From NCBI GenBank assembly GCA_003220615.1, contig QHTB01000208.1, positions 1 through 54,849 of the forward strand: a DNA stretch of 54,849 nt. Direction: 5' to 3'. The stretch comes from Candidatus Rokuibacteriota bacterium (GTDB lineage Bacteria > Methylomirabilota > Methylomirabilia > Rokubacteriales > CSP1-6). Below, piece by piece: positions 26,079 to 34,753 of this stretch. The notes under the pieces are model-generated. The model searched no databases. It was not told the DNA's origin and saw only the letters and a list, made by a program, of their open reading frames with translations. Numbering within the stretch: position 1 is the first letter of the stretch; every line of letters begins with the position of its first letter. A program made the position numbers and the translations under genes.

Positions 26079-26669
26079 TCAGCGTCCGATCACGTAGACG
26101 ACGGTGAGGACGACGACCCAGACCGCGTCCACGAAATGCCAGTACCAGGACACGAGCTCCACGCGCTCGACGTGCGCGGACTGGAGCGCCCGCGACCAGG
26201 CGAACACGCCGATGAGCGTGAGCATCACGACCCCGACGATCACGTGCGAGGCGTGCAAGCCGACCAGCGCGTAAAACGTCGTCCCGAACAGATTCGTCCC
26301 GATCGTGAGGCCTTCGCGCGTGATGAGCCGCAGCCACTCGGCCGCGGTGCCGGTCAGGAACACGACGGCCAGCACCACCGTCGCCAGCAGCCAGGCGCCG
26401 CAACGGCGAACGGCGCCGCGGCCGAGCGCCCGCACCGCCAGCGCCACGGTGACGCTGCTCGAGAGCAGGCACACGGTGCCAAGGACCGGCACGGACAGCA
26501 CCTCTTTCGGCGACGGCCCGCTGAGGCTTTTTCCGAGATCGTAGAGGTAGGCGACGACGAAGACCGCGAACAGCGACGCCTCCGCGACGATCAGGCCGAT
26601 CATCCCGACGCGCGCGGCCGACGCGCGTTCAATGCCCTGCGCGCTCGTGTCCGTCGCCGTTGTGATCAT
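26079..26669 (-). CDS. ctaE: Cytochrome c oxidase subunit III
   Basis: The 196-residue protein is the short, five-helix form of subunit III: LFAVFVVAYLYDLGKSLSGP, then the conserved GLHASHVIVGVVML and VSWYWHFVDAVWVVVLTVVY motifs. I place the start at the ATG at 26669, with GTGGAGGAC upstream; the in-frame ATG at 26798 lacks a ribosome-binding site. It is the first gene of the operon reading to ctaG, while subunits I and II lie about 6.4 kb away beyond the efflux genes. Confidence 0.92.
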   Translation of the reverse strand: MITTATDTSAQGIERASAARVGMIGLIVAEASLFAVFVVAYLYDLGKSLSGPSPKEVLSVPVLGTVCLLSSSVTVALAVRALGRGAVRRCGAWLLATVVLAVVFLTGTAAEWLRLITREGLTIGTNLFGTTFYALVGLHASHVIVGVVMLTLIGVFAWSRALQSAHVERVELVSWYWHFVDAVWVVVLTVVYVIGR

Positions 26670-26897
26670 GTCCTCCACCCTGCTCCGCGCCTGCCGCCGA
26701 CGGATCGACGTTTTCCGGTACGTCGGCGCGCACATGTGCTTTGCCGTTGTGACGACCCGAGTCGACCGGGTGCCACGACAGCCGCGCGCTTTGCGCAAGA
26801 TTCCGAAACCGTCGGAGAGACCGCGGTCGGTTCCGTCACGGCACGCGCGTGGTCAGCCGAGCACCCATCTCGCGCGGCAACTACGGCGGTCAGCAGG
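26670..26897. other. Region between ECF sigma factor and ctaE
   Basis: No gene is supported in these 228 bases. It should contain the promoter for the ctaE-ctaG operon. An imperfect palindrome ACCCGAGTCGACCGGGT (26755-26771) resembles the box family only superficially (17 bp, wrong core) and has no matching -10. Confidence 0.4.
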
Positions 26898-27554
26898 CTA
26901 TGCAACGGCGGCGGGGATGGTCGTCATGCAATAGTCCAGTCGCTTCCGCAGGAACAACCGGGCGCGATGCGCGCGCGTCCTCACCACCCCGATGTTGAGC
27001 CCGAGAGCCTCCGCGACCTCCGCGTTCGATCGCCCCTCGATATCGCGCAGCACCAGCACCGCCCGGTAGGCGGCGGGCAGCTCGTCGATCGCCGCGCTCA
27101 GTGTCGTCCGCAGCTCCGCCTGGACGGCGGGATCGTTCGCGGCCGGCGACCAGTCGGCGACCGGCTCGGCGTGGCACCCGCGCTCGTCGAACAGCGGGAG
27201 CACCTCGTCCAGCGAGATCTCGTGCCGGCGGCTCTGCCGGCTGCGAAGCTTCTGGCAGGCGGCGTTCGCCACGATGCGGTAGAGCCACGACCCGAATGCG
27301 GACTCGCCGCGAAACATGTCGATCTTTCGAATCACGGTCCAGAACGCATCCTGCACGACTTCCTGCGCGTCCTCGCGGTTGCCGGTCATGCGGCTGGCCA
27401 GACGATAGGCACGCTCGCCGTACGTGCTCACCAGACGCTCCGCGGCCATGGGCTCGCGACGCCGGAGCGCCTCCAGGAGATCGTGATCGCGGTCTACGCG
27501 GGTCGGGGCGGAGGTTCGATCGATGTGCCGTTCGAGCACCACCTGAAGATTCAT
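26898..27554 (-). CDS. ECF RNA polymerase sigma factor (copy A)
   Basis: The 218-residue group IV sigma factor has region 2 (AERLVSTYGERAYRLASRMT and DAQEVVQDAFWTVIRKIDMF) and region 4 (LPAAYRAVLVLRDIEGRSNA followed by VVRTRAHRARLFLRKRL). I start at the ATG at 27554 because the paralogue at 37.1 kb aligns from the same MNLQVV. No anti-sigma factor gene is adjacent, so control may be transcriptional. Two tandem boxes and a -10 element lie upstream. It ends 228 bases before ctaE, the next gene in the same direction. Confidence 0.93.
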   Translation of the reverse strand: MNLQVVLERHIDRTSAPTRVDRDHDLLEALRRREPMAAERLVSTYGERAYRLASRMTGNREDAQEVVQDAFWTVIRKIDMFRGESAFGSWLYRIVANAACQKLRSRQSRRHEISLDEVLPLFDERGCHAEPVADWSPAANDPAVQAELRTTLSAAIDELPAAYRAVLVLRDIEGRSNAEVAEALGLNIGVVRTRAHRARLFLRKRLDYCMTTIPAAVA

Positions 27555-27601
27555 CTCGCGTCCTCGCCGTTGTCCGTGAATGTTCGATCGGTTACGGCGA
27601 A

Positions 27602-27673
27602 GACTACGGTGAGAGGTCGAACGCATCTACCCGACGTTGGTCGGGTCGGAATACACCCTACTTTCGTCGGGTA
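27602..27673 (-). promoter_or_regulatory. Tandem-box promoter of sigma factor A
   Basis: The proximal box ACCCGACGTTGGTCGGGT (27630-27647) has perfect 7-bp arms. The distal box (27656-27673) reads ACCCGACGAAAGTAGGGT on the minus strand, and the two are spaced 26 bp. After the proximal box comes AGA, and TAGTCT (27602-27607) begins 22 bases downstream on the minus strand, so the box centre would lie near -42. The layout is repeated almost base for base in front of the second sigma gene. Confidence 0.8.
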
Positions 27674-27707
27674 CGCCCCAGCCGGTTGGAGACGGGCCCG
27701 GCGACGG

Positions 27708-29999
27708 TCACCGCCGAGGGAGGATCATCTGCTCGAGATAGTCATCGAACGACGGTAATAGCTCGACGATGCGTCGCAGGTGTTCGAGCTCGGCGACGAG
27801 CGCTCCCCGCGCGGTCGGAGGCCACTCGTCGAGCTCCGTGGCGCGCGCCGCGTCGATCGTTCGCTCGAGCCCGCTCAGAGCACCAGACAGGTCCGGGCGC
27901 GGCTCCGACGCTACCGCCGAGGCTACCGCGTACGCCTGGCGATAGCCACGTGAGCGCGGACGGGCCATGGTGTGCCGCGCCTCGAGCATGCTCAGCGCGA
28001 GCTCGAGCGAGGCACGGATAGCGATCTCGACGTTCACCAGCGATGTCTGCAGCGGTTCCGAGAGCGGCGGCCGACGGCTCGCCACGCGTCCCTCCCAGAT
28101 GGCCGCGAGGCGGTAGCCGATACGGACACCGCGGCCGCCGGCGACGACGGCCGCGTTCGTATCGACTCCACCCGTGACCCGTTCGGCGCGCGCCTCGTCG
28201 GCGAGCCGCAGAATGTCAGGCAGGGTCGCGACGATCCGCTGACGGACGCCCATCGCCTCGGTGACGGTGAGCGGGACCGAGCCAGGCCGCGGGACCAACC
28301 GCAAAATCTCACGCACGACGTCGATAAAGCGGGCGACGAGCTGGCGGCCCGCATAGTCTGGGCCGACGACGCGGAACGCGAAAAAGAGTGCCGCGGTGCC
28401 GAGGAGGGCCCCATAGGCTCGCCACAGCGGCGACTGGACGTCCGCGTGCGCCTGCTCGGCGAGTGCGACGATCGCGAAGGCGACGACGATCTGCAAACCG
28501 ACGTACGAAAACCGTGGTCCGCCGAGCGCGACGTACGCGGATGGCACCGTGACCGCGAAAAGCACGAGCGCGAGCGCGGGCAGCTCGAAGATGTTCGGCG
28601 TCACCGCGATCGTCGCGACGATCGCCACGAAACAACCGATCACGGTGCCGGCCAAGCGCGTACCGGCGCGATGGATGGTCGCGCCGTAGCTCGACACCGC
28701 GAGGAAGGCCGGGTGAAAGAGGACGTTGAAGAGGTCCGGGGTGTCCGCGACGATCCCGATGAGATAGCTGAACGTCGTGCCGAGTCCGACGTGCACGCCG
28801 TAGCGCGCGGCATAGGGGTCGAGACCCGGAAGCGCCACGCTCCTCGGTTCCGCGCCGCTCGTCGCCCGCTCGCGGAGCTCTGCGGGCGAGGTGTGCAGAG
28901 TTTCGGCCAGGTCGATCAGCGCCCGGACGAACGCGTCGGTGTTGGCTTCCTCCGCGATGTCCACATTCACCAGGGTGCCGGTCCGGCGGAGCGCGAGCTG
29001 CTGCGCTTCCACCGCGGCGGTGGCCGCGCGGAAGTCGGGCCACTGCGCGTGCAGCGTAGCGAAGGTCGCGGCGAGAGGGCGAAGCTCGCGCGCCGCCTGC
29101 TCAAATCCGCGGAGCCCCGCGCCGAGGCGAGCGACGAGCACGCTCAGCTGCGGGGCGAGCAGGCGCCGATACGTCCGGCCGACGTCATGCCGGGCCAGTG
29201 CGTCCATCGTGTCCGTGAGCGTCAGCGCGTGGTCGACGACGACGATGGCGAGGGAGAGCATCGCGACGTCCTCGCGACGCCGACCTTCCTGGCGGACGCG
29301 CTCCAGCAGTTGCATATCGCGGGCGAACTGCGGCGAAATCGGCGCCTCGCCCGGGATGGGCTCGAACCCTTCAGCGGCGAAGCGAGCCGTGACCTCGTCG
29401 AGGCGCACGCGCGCACGCGCGAACCCGGCGGCGAGCGCGCCGGCGAGCGTGGCCGCCGCGTCGTCCGCCGCGAACAGGCGCGAGAATGTAGTCGCCGTCA
29501 CGATCCCGACGGCGTAGCCGACGCAGATCTCGGCGACCGCCATCGGCATGCCGTCCGGGTCGAACACACCCATGTAGAACGCGGTGCACAGCGGGTACAG
29601 CAGCGCGAGCAGCTCGAGAGGGCCGCTCGTGACGGGGCAGCAATACGCGGTGAGCGCCACACCCGCGAAGAACGCGGGCAGAAGCAGCCAGGGAAGCTGC
29701 ACCAGCACTCCGGCGACCGTGATGCTGAGAACCGCGCCGGCGGTCGTGAGCGCGAGCCGCAAAGGGAGTTTGCGCCAGGTACAGACGTTGCTCGGCAGCA
29801 GCCCGAACAAGGCGACGACCGGGGCCGCGAAACTCGGCATCTGGATGGTCCACGCCACTACGAGCGCGGTCATCGTGCCGAGGCCGATGAACACGGACCG
29901 CCGCCAGCGCCCCGGTGTCGGCGCCAACTCCGCCCACAGCGACTCGATCATCCGGGGCGGCGGATCGATCAGCCGCGCTGCCGCCGGGACGACGCTCAC
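27708..29999 (-). CDS. FUSC-family membrane exporter component (MdtO/AaeB-like)
   Basis: The 763-residue protein has two blocks of membrane helices (about residues 35-180 and 400-560), each followed by a long soluble helical region, the FUSC/aromatic acid exporter layout. With the upstream HlyD-like and YtcA-like genes and the divergent TolC gene it forms a set like E. coli mdtN-mdtO-mdtP with ytcA, which exports aromatic or dye-like compounds. Substrate specificity cannot be read from the sequence. The start is a GTG with GGGGTG upstream, 15 bases after the stop of the HlyD-like gene. Confidence 0.87.
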   Translation of the reverse strand: MSVVPAAARLIDPPPRMIESLWAELAPTPGRWRRSVFIGLGTMTALVVAWTIQMPSFAAPVVALFGLLPSNVCTWRKLPLRLALTTAGAVLSITVAGVLVQLPWLLLPAFFAGVALTAYCCPVTSGPLELLALLYPLCTAFYMGVFDPDGMPMAVAEICVGYAVGIVTATTFSRLFAADDAAATLAGALAAGFARARVRLDEVTARFAAEGFEPIPGEAPISPQFARDMQLLERVRQEGRRREDVAMLSLAIVVVDHALTLTDTMDALARHDVGRTYRRLLAPQLSVLVARLGAGLRGFEQAARELRPLAATFATLHAQWPDFRAATAAVEAQQLALRRTGTLVNVDIAEEANTDAFVRALIDLAETLHTSPAELRERATSGAEPRSVALPGLDPYAARYGVHVGLGTTFSYLIGIVADTPDLFNVLFHPAFLAVSSYGATIHRAGTRLAGTVIGCFVAIVATIAVTPNIFELPALALVLFAVTVPSAYVALGGPRFSYVGLQIVVAFAIVALAEQAHADVQSPLWRAYGALLGTAALFFAFRVVGPDYAGRQLVARFIDVVREILRLVPRPGSVPLTVTEAMGVRQRIVATLPDILRLADEARAERVTGGVDTNAAVVAGGRGVRIGYRLAAIWEGRVASRRPPLSEPLQTSLVNVEIAIRASLELALSMLEARHTMARPRSRGYRQAYAVASAVASEPRPDLSGALSGLERTIDAARATELDEWPPTARGALVAELEHLRRIVELLPSFDDYLEQMILPRR

Positions 30000-30014
30000 G
30001 AGCGCACCCCGCGT

Positions 30015-31238
30015 TCAGCGCGGCTCAGCAGCCGCAGACGCGGAACTCGGAAAACCGCGGATGGTGACGACCGCCGTCGTGCCCATCCGGAACGGATGTT
30101 CGGGATCCCGCTCCTCGAGGCGAACCCGAACCTGGAAGCGATTGGCGAGGCGCACCCAGTTCAGCGTGCGCCGCACGTCGGGCAGCACGCCGACTGTCTC
30201 CCCATCGGCCGGCCGGTTCGCCCAGCCGACTCCCTGTACGACGCCGCGAAATGGTCGGCCCGGGGCGCTGACGAGGTAGACGTCTGCCTCCATCCCCGGC
30301 TTGATCGACGGCATGTAGGTCTCGCTGAAGTTGGCCAGGACGTACCAGGCGCGGTTGTCCACGAGGGCGAAGACCTGCTGGCCCAGCCGCGCATACTCGC
30401 CGACGGCGATGTTCAGGTTGGTCACGTAGGCGTCGAAGGGTGCGCGAACCTGGCAGTAGCCCACGTCGAGCTCGGCCGTGCGCATGGTCGCCTTGGCGGC
30501 TTCCACGCGTGCGTTGAAATCGCCGACCTGGGCCAAGAGGTCCTCGGCCCGCGAGCGCTCGTGGTGTGATTGGTCGACGGCAAGCGCCGCATCGCGGCGA
30601 GTGGCCATGGCGTGCTCGACGCCGGCCGCCGCGGCCCGCGCGCGTCGCCGCGCTTCCTGCACCGCGGCCGCGCTGGCGTCGCGTTTGTTGCGGGCGTCGG
30701 CCACGCGATCCGCCGTCACGAACTGGCGCTTGAGGAGCGGCTCGATCCGTCCCAGGTAATCATCCGCGTAGTCGGCCTCGGCCTGCAGCCTGGCCACGGC
30801 GGCTTCGGCCGCGGCACGCTCTTCCTCGGCGCGCGCGATCTGCGCGGTCGCCGACGCCAGGCTGGCCTCTCGCCGGCCGATCTCCGACGCCGCCGAGGCG
30901 ATCGACTTGCGCTGGGCGTCGACTTCCTTGAGAGCGAGCGCCAGGTCGGCGCGGGTGCGAGCCAGTCGCGCCTCGTAGGGACGACAGTCGACGGCGAAGA
31001 GAAGATCTCCAGCGTTCACGTGCTGGTTGTCCACGACCCGCAGGTCAACGATGGGACCGCTGACCTGCGGCGCGATCCCGACGACGTTGGCGCGCACGGC
31101 GGCGTCGTCGGTGCGCGGCTGCACGAACTGCAACCGATAGGCGTAGAGGCCGGCCAGCATGGCTCCCGCGACGATCAGGACGCGCAGCGTGAGGCCGATG
31201 AGCCGGCGGGCTGAGGCGGCACGCGCGCCGTCGTCCAT
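30015..31238 (-). CDS. HlyD-family membrane fusion protein (MdtN/EmrA-like)
   Basis: The 407-residue periplasmic adaptor has one N-terminal anchor (LIGLTLRVLIVAGAMLAGLY). A barrel-sandwich strand follows (VSGPIVDLRVVDNQHVNAGD, LLFAVD), then a long Ala/Arg/Glu-rich coiled-coil hairpin of about residues 85-215, and the second half-motif (APFDAYVTNLNIAVGEYARL). It should bridge the FUSC inner-membrane protein and the divergently encoded TolC-family channel. It follows the YtcA-like gene after three bases, consistent with one operon. Confidence 0.93.
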   Translation of the reverse strand: MDDGARAASARRLIGLTLRVLIVAGAMLAGLYAYRLQFVQPRTDDAAVRANVVGIAPQVSGPIVDLRVVDNQHVNAGDLLFAVDCRPYEARLARTRADLALALKEVDAQRKSIASAASEIGRREASLASATAQIARAEEERAAAEAAVARLQAEADYADDYLGRIEPLLKRQFVTADRVADARNKRDASAAAVQEARRRARAAAAGVEHAMATRRDAALAVDQSHHERSRAEDLLAQVGDFNARVEAAKATMRTAELDVGYCQVRAPFDAYVTNLNIAVGEYARLGQQVFALVDNRAWYVLANFSETYMPSIKPGMEADVYLVSAPGRPFRGVVQGVGWANRPADGETVGVLPDVRRTLNWVRLANRFQVRVRLEERDPEHPFRMGTTAVVTIRGFPSSASAAAEPR

Positions 31239-31241
31239 GCC

Positions 31242-31496
31242 TCAGGCCCTGTAGAGGACGAGCCAGGCGAGGACGGTCAGCAGCAGCCCGAGGCTCGTAT
31301 ATATAAGGATGGGCGGTCCCAGGTACGGCTCCAGCCTGCCGACGACGAACACATAGCGGGCGGCGACGGTGAGCGCGACGCCGACCACCATCGCGACCAT
31401 CCAGGCCGGGAAAAACGAGCCCGCAACGTTGAGCACGGGATCACAGGCCGCAGTGCACAGGATGAGGGCGGCACCGCTCGCCAGGCGGCTGGTCAT
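31242..31496 (-). CDS. YtcA-like small membrane lipoprotein
   Basis: The 84-residue protein has a lipobox-like LILCTAAC near residues 12-19 and two further hydrophobic helices (FPAWMVAMVVGVALTVAARY and PILIYTSLGLLLTVLAWLVL). This matches the YtcA family of small lipoproteins found beside FUSC/HlyD exporters, as ytcA is near mdtNOP in E. coli. It is the first gene of the minus-strand efflux operon, divergent from TolC with a gap of about 80 bases. Its role in the pump is not established. Confidence 0.75.
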   Translation of the reverse strand: MTSRLASGAALILCTAACDPVLNVAGSFFPAWMVAMVVGVALTVAARYVFVVGRLEPYLGPPILIYTSLGLLLTVLAWLVLYRA

Positions 31497-31577
31497 GCCC
31501 TATAGACGTCCTCCCCCAGATCGGGGTGACAGCCGCTGGCGAGCGCCATGTCGGCCACCTCGGTAGAATGCGCTCCG

Positions 31578-33020
31578 ATGCACGCTCCAGGACGCGGGTG
31601 CGCCCTCGCGCTTGTCGCCGTGTTCGGCACACTGGCTGGATGCGTGGAGCTGCCAGTGCCGACGCGGACGCCGTACGCCGCGGCCCCGCGCTCATCCTCG
31701 ACGCCCTGGTCGCCTCCGCCCGCGGTGACGGCCCAGCGCCCTCGCACGCTCGCCGCTCGCGAGACGCGAATCGATCCCCAGGCTGTGTACGGCCTCGCCG
31801 ATCTCATCGACTTCGCCCATCGCACCAACCCCGAGACGCAACGAGCCTGGGAAGAGGCGCGCGCCGCGGCCGCCCAGGCCGCGCGCGCCGAGGCGGCGTA
31901 TTACCCCACCTTGTCTGCGATGGCCAGCGGTGGCACTTCGCGGGAAGTCCACCCGTCTACGGGCGGGACGTTCACGACCGAAGGCCCGGGCGTCAATCCA
32001 CAGCTCCAGCTCAACTGGATCCTGCTCGACTTCGGTCGTCGTGGCGCCAGCGTCGAGCGCGGCGGCCAGCAGTCTCTCAGCGCCAACTTCGCATTCAACC
32101 GCAAGCTGCAAGAAGTCGCCTTCGTCGTGTCTCGGAGCTACTTCGGTCTCGACGCGAGTCGTGCCCGGGTCGCGGCGGCGCGCGTCTCGCTCGAATCCGC
32201 GACGGTGGTGGAGGAGGCCGTGGACGCCCGTCTGCAACGAGGCCTGGCCACGCGGCCCGATCTCCTCCTCGCACGACAGGAGCGAGCCCGCGCCGCATTC
32301 GAGGTGGCGGACGCGCTGGGCGCCGTGAGCGACGCGGAGGCCGCCCTGGCCGACAGCCTCGGCATTCCGCCGACCTGGCTCATGCGCGTCGCCGATCTCT
32401 CCGCCGTGCCGCTCCCCACCGAGCTCGCGGAGTCCGTGGATGCGATCATCGATAGCGCGCTGGCCCGCCGCCCCGATCTCGCTTCGCGGCTGGCGTCCCT
32501 GCGGGCCCGCGAAGCGGACGAGCGCCGGGCGCGAGCAGAATTCTGGCCGCGACTCTCGCTCTCGGGGTCGGTTGGCCAGAACGTGCAGCGATATCGCGTG
32601 GGGCCGCCGTTCGGCACGTTCACGACCAACGAGACGGAGTACGGCGCGTTTCTGAATTTCGAGTGGAAGCTCTTCGACGGCTTCGAGCGCGAGAATGCGC
32701 TCCGCGAGGCGACGTCGCAGCGCGGCGCGGCCGAGGCCGATCTGGCCGCGCTCGAGCTGAGGGCGATTCGTGAGGTCTGGAAGGCCTATGCGGACGTGAA
32801 GACTGCGCTCCGGAAACGCGATTACGCGCTGGCCCTGCTCACGGCGTCGGAGGAAGCCTACGCGTCGACGCTGGAGTCCTATCGCACGGCGGGGCTGGCC
32901 ACCGTGCTCGATCTGCTCGCCGCGCAGCGTGATCTCGCGCGCGCTCGGACGACCGAGATCCAGAGCCGCGCCGAGCTGCTGGCGACGTCCGCTGCGCTCA
33001 CGTTCGCCGCCGGCGACTGA
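31578..33020 (+). CDS. TolC-family outer-membrane efflux lipoprotein (MdtP-like)
   Basis: The 480-residue protein has a lipoprotein signal (LALVAVFGTLAGC) and the duplicated outer-membrane-factor layout with long helices: DLIDFAHRTNPETQRAWEEA, then the repeat beginning SALARRPDLASRLASLRARE, and strand-forming QLNWILLDFGRRGASVERGG. I prefer the ATG at 31578 because it gives a compact lipoprotein signal; ATG 31548 is also possible and neither has a clear ribosome-binding site. Divergent from the ytcA-mdtN-mdtO-like operon, it completes a tripartite exporter. Confidence 0.9.
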   Translation: MHAPGRGCALALVAVFGTLAGCVELPVPTRTPYAAAPRSSSTPWSPPPAVTAQRPRTLAARETRIDPQAVYGLADLIDFAHRTNPETQRAWEEARAAAAQAARAEAAYYPTLSAMASGGTSREVHPSTGGTFTTEGPGVNPQLQLNWILLDFGRRGASVERGGQQSLSANFAFNRKLQEVAFVVSRSYFGLDASRARVAAARVSLESATVVEEAVDARLQRGLATRPDLLLARQERARAAFEVADALGAVSDAEAALADSLGIPPTWLMRVADLSAVPLPTELAESVDAIIDSALARRPDLASRLASLRAREADERRARAEFWPRLSLSGSVGQNVQRYRVGPPFGTFTTNETEYGAFLNFEWKLFDGFERENALREATSQRGAAEADLAALELRAIREVWKAYADVKTALRKRDYALALLTASEEAYASTLESYRTAGLATVLDLLAAQRDLARARTTEIQSRAELLATSAALTFAAGD

Positions 33021-33059
33021 CGACATCAGAGGCTCCTCCGGGACGACGCGGACGCGGCG

Positions 33060-34739
33060 TCACTCGTGCGGACCGTCGGGATCGTCGGGGTGCTTGACGT
33101 CCCAGAGCGGTCGGCGGCTGGCGACGACGGGCACGGTCTCGAAGTTGTAGGGCGGCGGCGGCGACGCCGTCGTCCACTCCAGCGTCCATGCGTCCCACGG
33201 GTCGTTGCCGGCGCGCTCCCCGCGCCGCAGCGAGATCACGACGTTGACGACGAAGATCAGGATCGCGGCCGCCTGAATCGGCACGCCGAGCGACGCGATC
33301 AGGTTCCACAGATCCCAGCCGCGGTCGGCAGGGTACGTGTAAATCCGCCGCGGCATGCCGAGCATTCCCGCCCAGTGCATGGGCAGGAACGTGAGGTTGA
33401 ACCCGACGACGAAGAGCCAGAAGTGCCAGCGCCCCAGCCGCTCGCTCAGCCGGCGTCCGGTGGCCTTCGGGAACCAGTAATAGATCGCGCCGAAGATCGT
33501 GAAGATCAGGCTGCCCACCAGGACGAAGTGGAAGTGAGCCACCACGAAGTACGAGTCGGTGAGCTGCCAGTTGAAGGGCACCACCGAGAGGATGATCCCG
33601 GTGAGACCGGCGCACAGGAACTGGAAGAGGAAGCCGCTGGCGAAGAGCATCGGCGTCGCGAACCGGATCCGGCCGCCATACATCGTCGCCACCCAGTTGA
33701 AGATCTTGATGCCGGTCGGGATGGCGATCAGCATGGTGGACGCTGCAAACGCGGAGTTCAGCGGCGCCCCCATCCCTACCGCGAACATGTGGTGGGCCCA
33801 GACGGTCATCGACAGGAAACCGATGGCGAGCGACGCCGCCACGACCATCGGGTAGCCGAAGATCACCTTTCGTGAGAAGACGGGAATGATCTCCGAAATC
33901 ATGGCGAAGCCCGGGACCATCAGGATGTAGACCTCGGGATGGCCGAAGAACCAGAAGAAGTGCTGCCACATCACCGCGGAGCCGCCGGCCTGGGTGTCGA
34001 AGAAGTGGGCACCAAGGAAGCGATCGAGGAGCAGCATGATCTGCGCGGCCGACAGGGGCGGCAGGGCCATCACGGCCATGCTCGACACCACCAGCATCAT
34101 CCAGACGTAGAGCGGCATGCGGCCGAGACTCATCCCGCGACACCGCATGGTCAGCGTGGTCGCAATGAGGTTGATGGAGGTCGCCACCGTCCCGAATCCC
34201 ATCACGAGGATGGAGAGGTTCCAGTAATCCGTGCTGTTGCCCGGCGAGAAGGCCCGCCCGGTGAGTGGCGCATAGGCGAACCATCCGACGTCGGGCGCTG
34301 AGCCGGCGCCATAGAGTCCGTCGCCGCCCAGAAAGCTGAAGTAGAGCAGGGCGCCCCCGAACAGGAAGGCCCAGAACCCGAAGGCGTTGAGCCGGGGGAA
34401 CGCGAGGTCGCGGGCGCCGATCATCAGCGGCACCAGGTAATTGGCGAAGCCGAACACGATCGGGATGCCGACCAGGAACACCATGGTGGTCCCGTGTACC
34501 GTGAACAGCCGGTTGAAGACCTGCGGCGAGACGATCGTGTTGCCGGCCGCGGCCAGCTGCCAGCGAATCACGGCCGCCTCGAGGCCGGCGATCAAGAGGA
34601 ACGCGAGGCCGGAGACCACGTACATGATGCCGAGACGCTTGTGGTCGACGGTGACGACCCATTCGTGGAGTCGCGTGAGCAGGCCGGCTGGCTCGCGCTC
34701 GGCGTCTCGGGCCGCGATCGGAGGGGCAACGACGCTCAT
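33060..34739 (-). CDS. ctaD: Cytochrome c oxidase subunit I
   Basis: The 559-residue haem-copper oxidase subunit has the haem/CuB site: FWFFGHPEVYILMVPGFAMI, with the His-His CuB pair in VWAHHMF. It also has the low-spin haem His in FTVHGTTMVF and the C-terminal HPDDPDGPHE tail. Length and 12 helices are typical for A-type enzymes. The start ATG 34739 has GGAGGAGG; upstream in-frame sequence is the other frame of ctaC and was excluded. It follows ctaC by 14 bases and faces the TolC gene tail to tail. It reduces O2 to water and pumps protons. Confidence 0.97.
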   Translation of the reverse strand: MSVVAPPIAARDAEREPAGLLTRLHEWVVTVDHKRLGIMYVVSGLAFLLIAGLEAAVIRWQLAAAGNTIVSPQVFNRLFTVHGTTMVFLVGIPIVFGFANYLVPLMIGARDLAFPRLNAFGFWAFLFGGALLYFSFLGGDGLYGAGSAPDVGWFAYAPLTGRAFSPGNSTDYWNLSILVMGFGTVATSINLIATTLTMRCRGMSLGRMPLYVWMMLVVSSMAVMALPPLSAAQIMLLLDRFLGAHFFDTQAGGSAVMWQHFFWFFGHPEVYILMVPGFAMISEIIPVFSRKVIFGYPMVVAASLAIGFLSMTVWAHHMFAVGMGAPLNSAFAASTMLIAIPTGIKIFNWVATMYGGRIRFATPMLFASGFLFQFLCAGLTGIILSVVPFNWQLTDSYFVVAHFHFVLVGSLIFTIFGAIYYWFPKATGRRLSERLGRWHFWLFVVGFNLTFLPMHWAGMLGMPRRIYTYPADRGWDLWNLIASLGVPIQAAAILIFVVNVVISLRRGERAGNDPWDAWTLEWTTASPPPPYNFETVPVVASRRPLWDVKHPDDPDGPHE

Positions 34740-34753
34740 GTCCTCCTCCGTCC

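Noticed and set aside
26755-26771. Palindrome ACCCGAGTCGACCGGGT upstream of ctaE as a seventh box
   Set aside because: It is 17 bp, lacks the GTMGGGT arm and the AGA, and has no TANNNT at 22-23 bases. Probably chance in GC-rich DNA.
33021-33059. Terminator between tolC-like gene and ctaD
   Set aside because: GACGACGCGGACGCGGCGTC is partly self-complementary but the loop would be too small and the stem has a mismatch; not supported.
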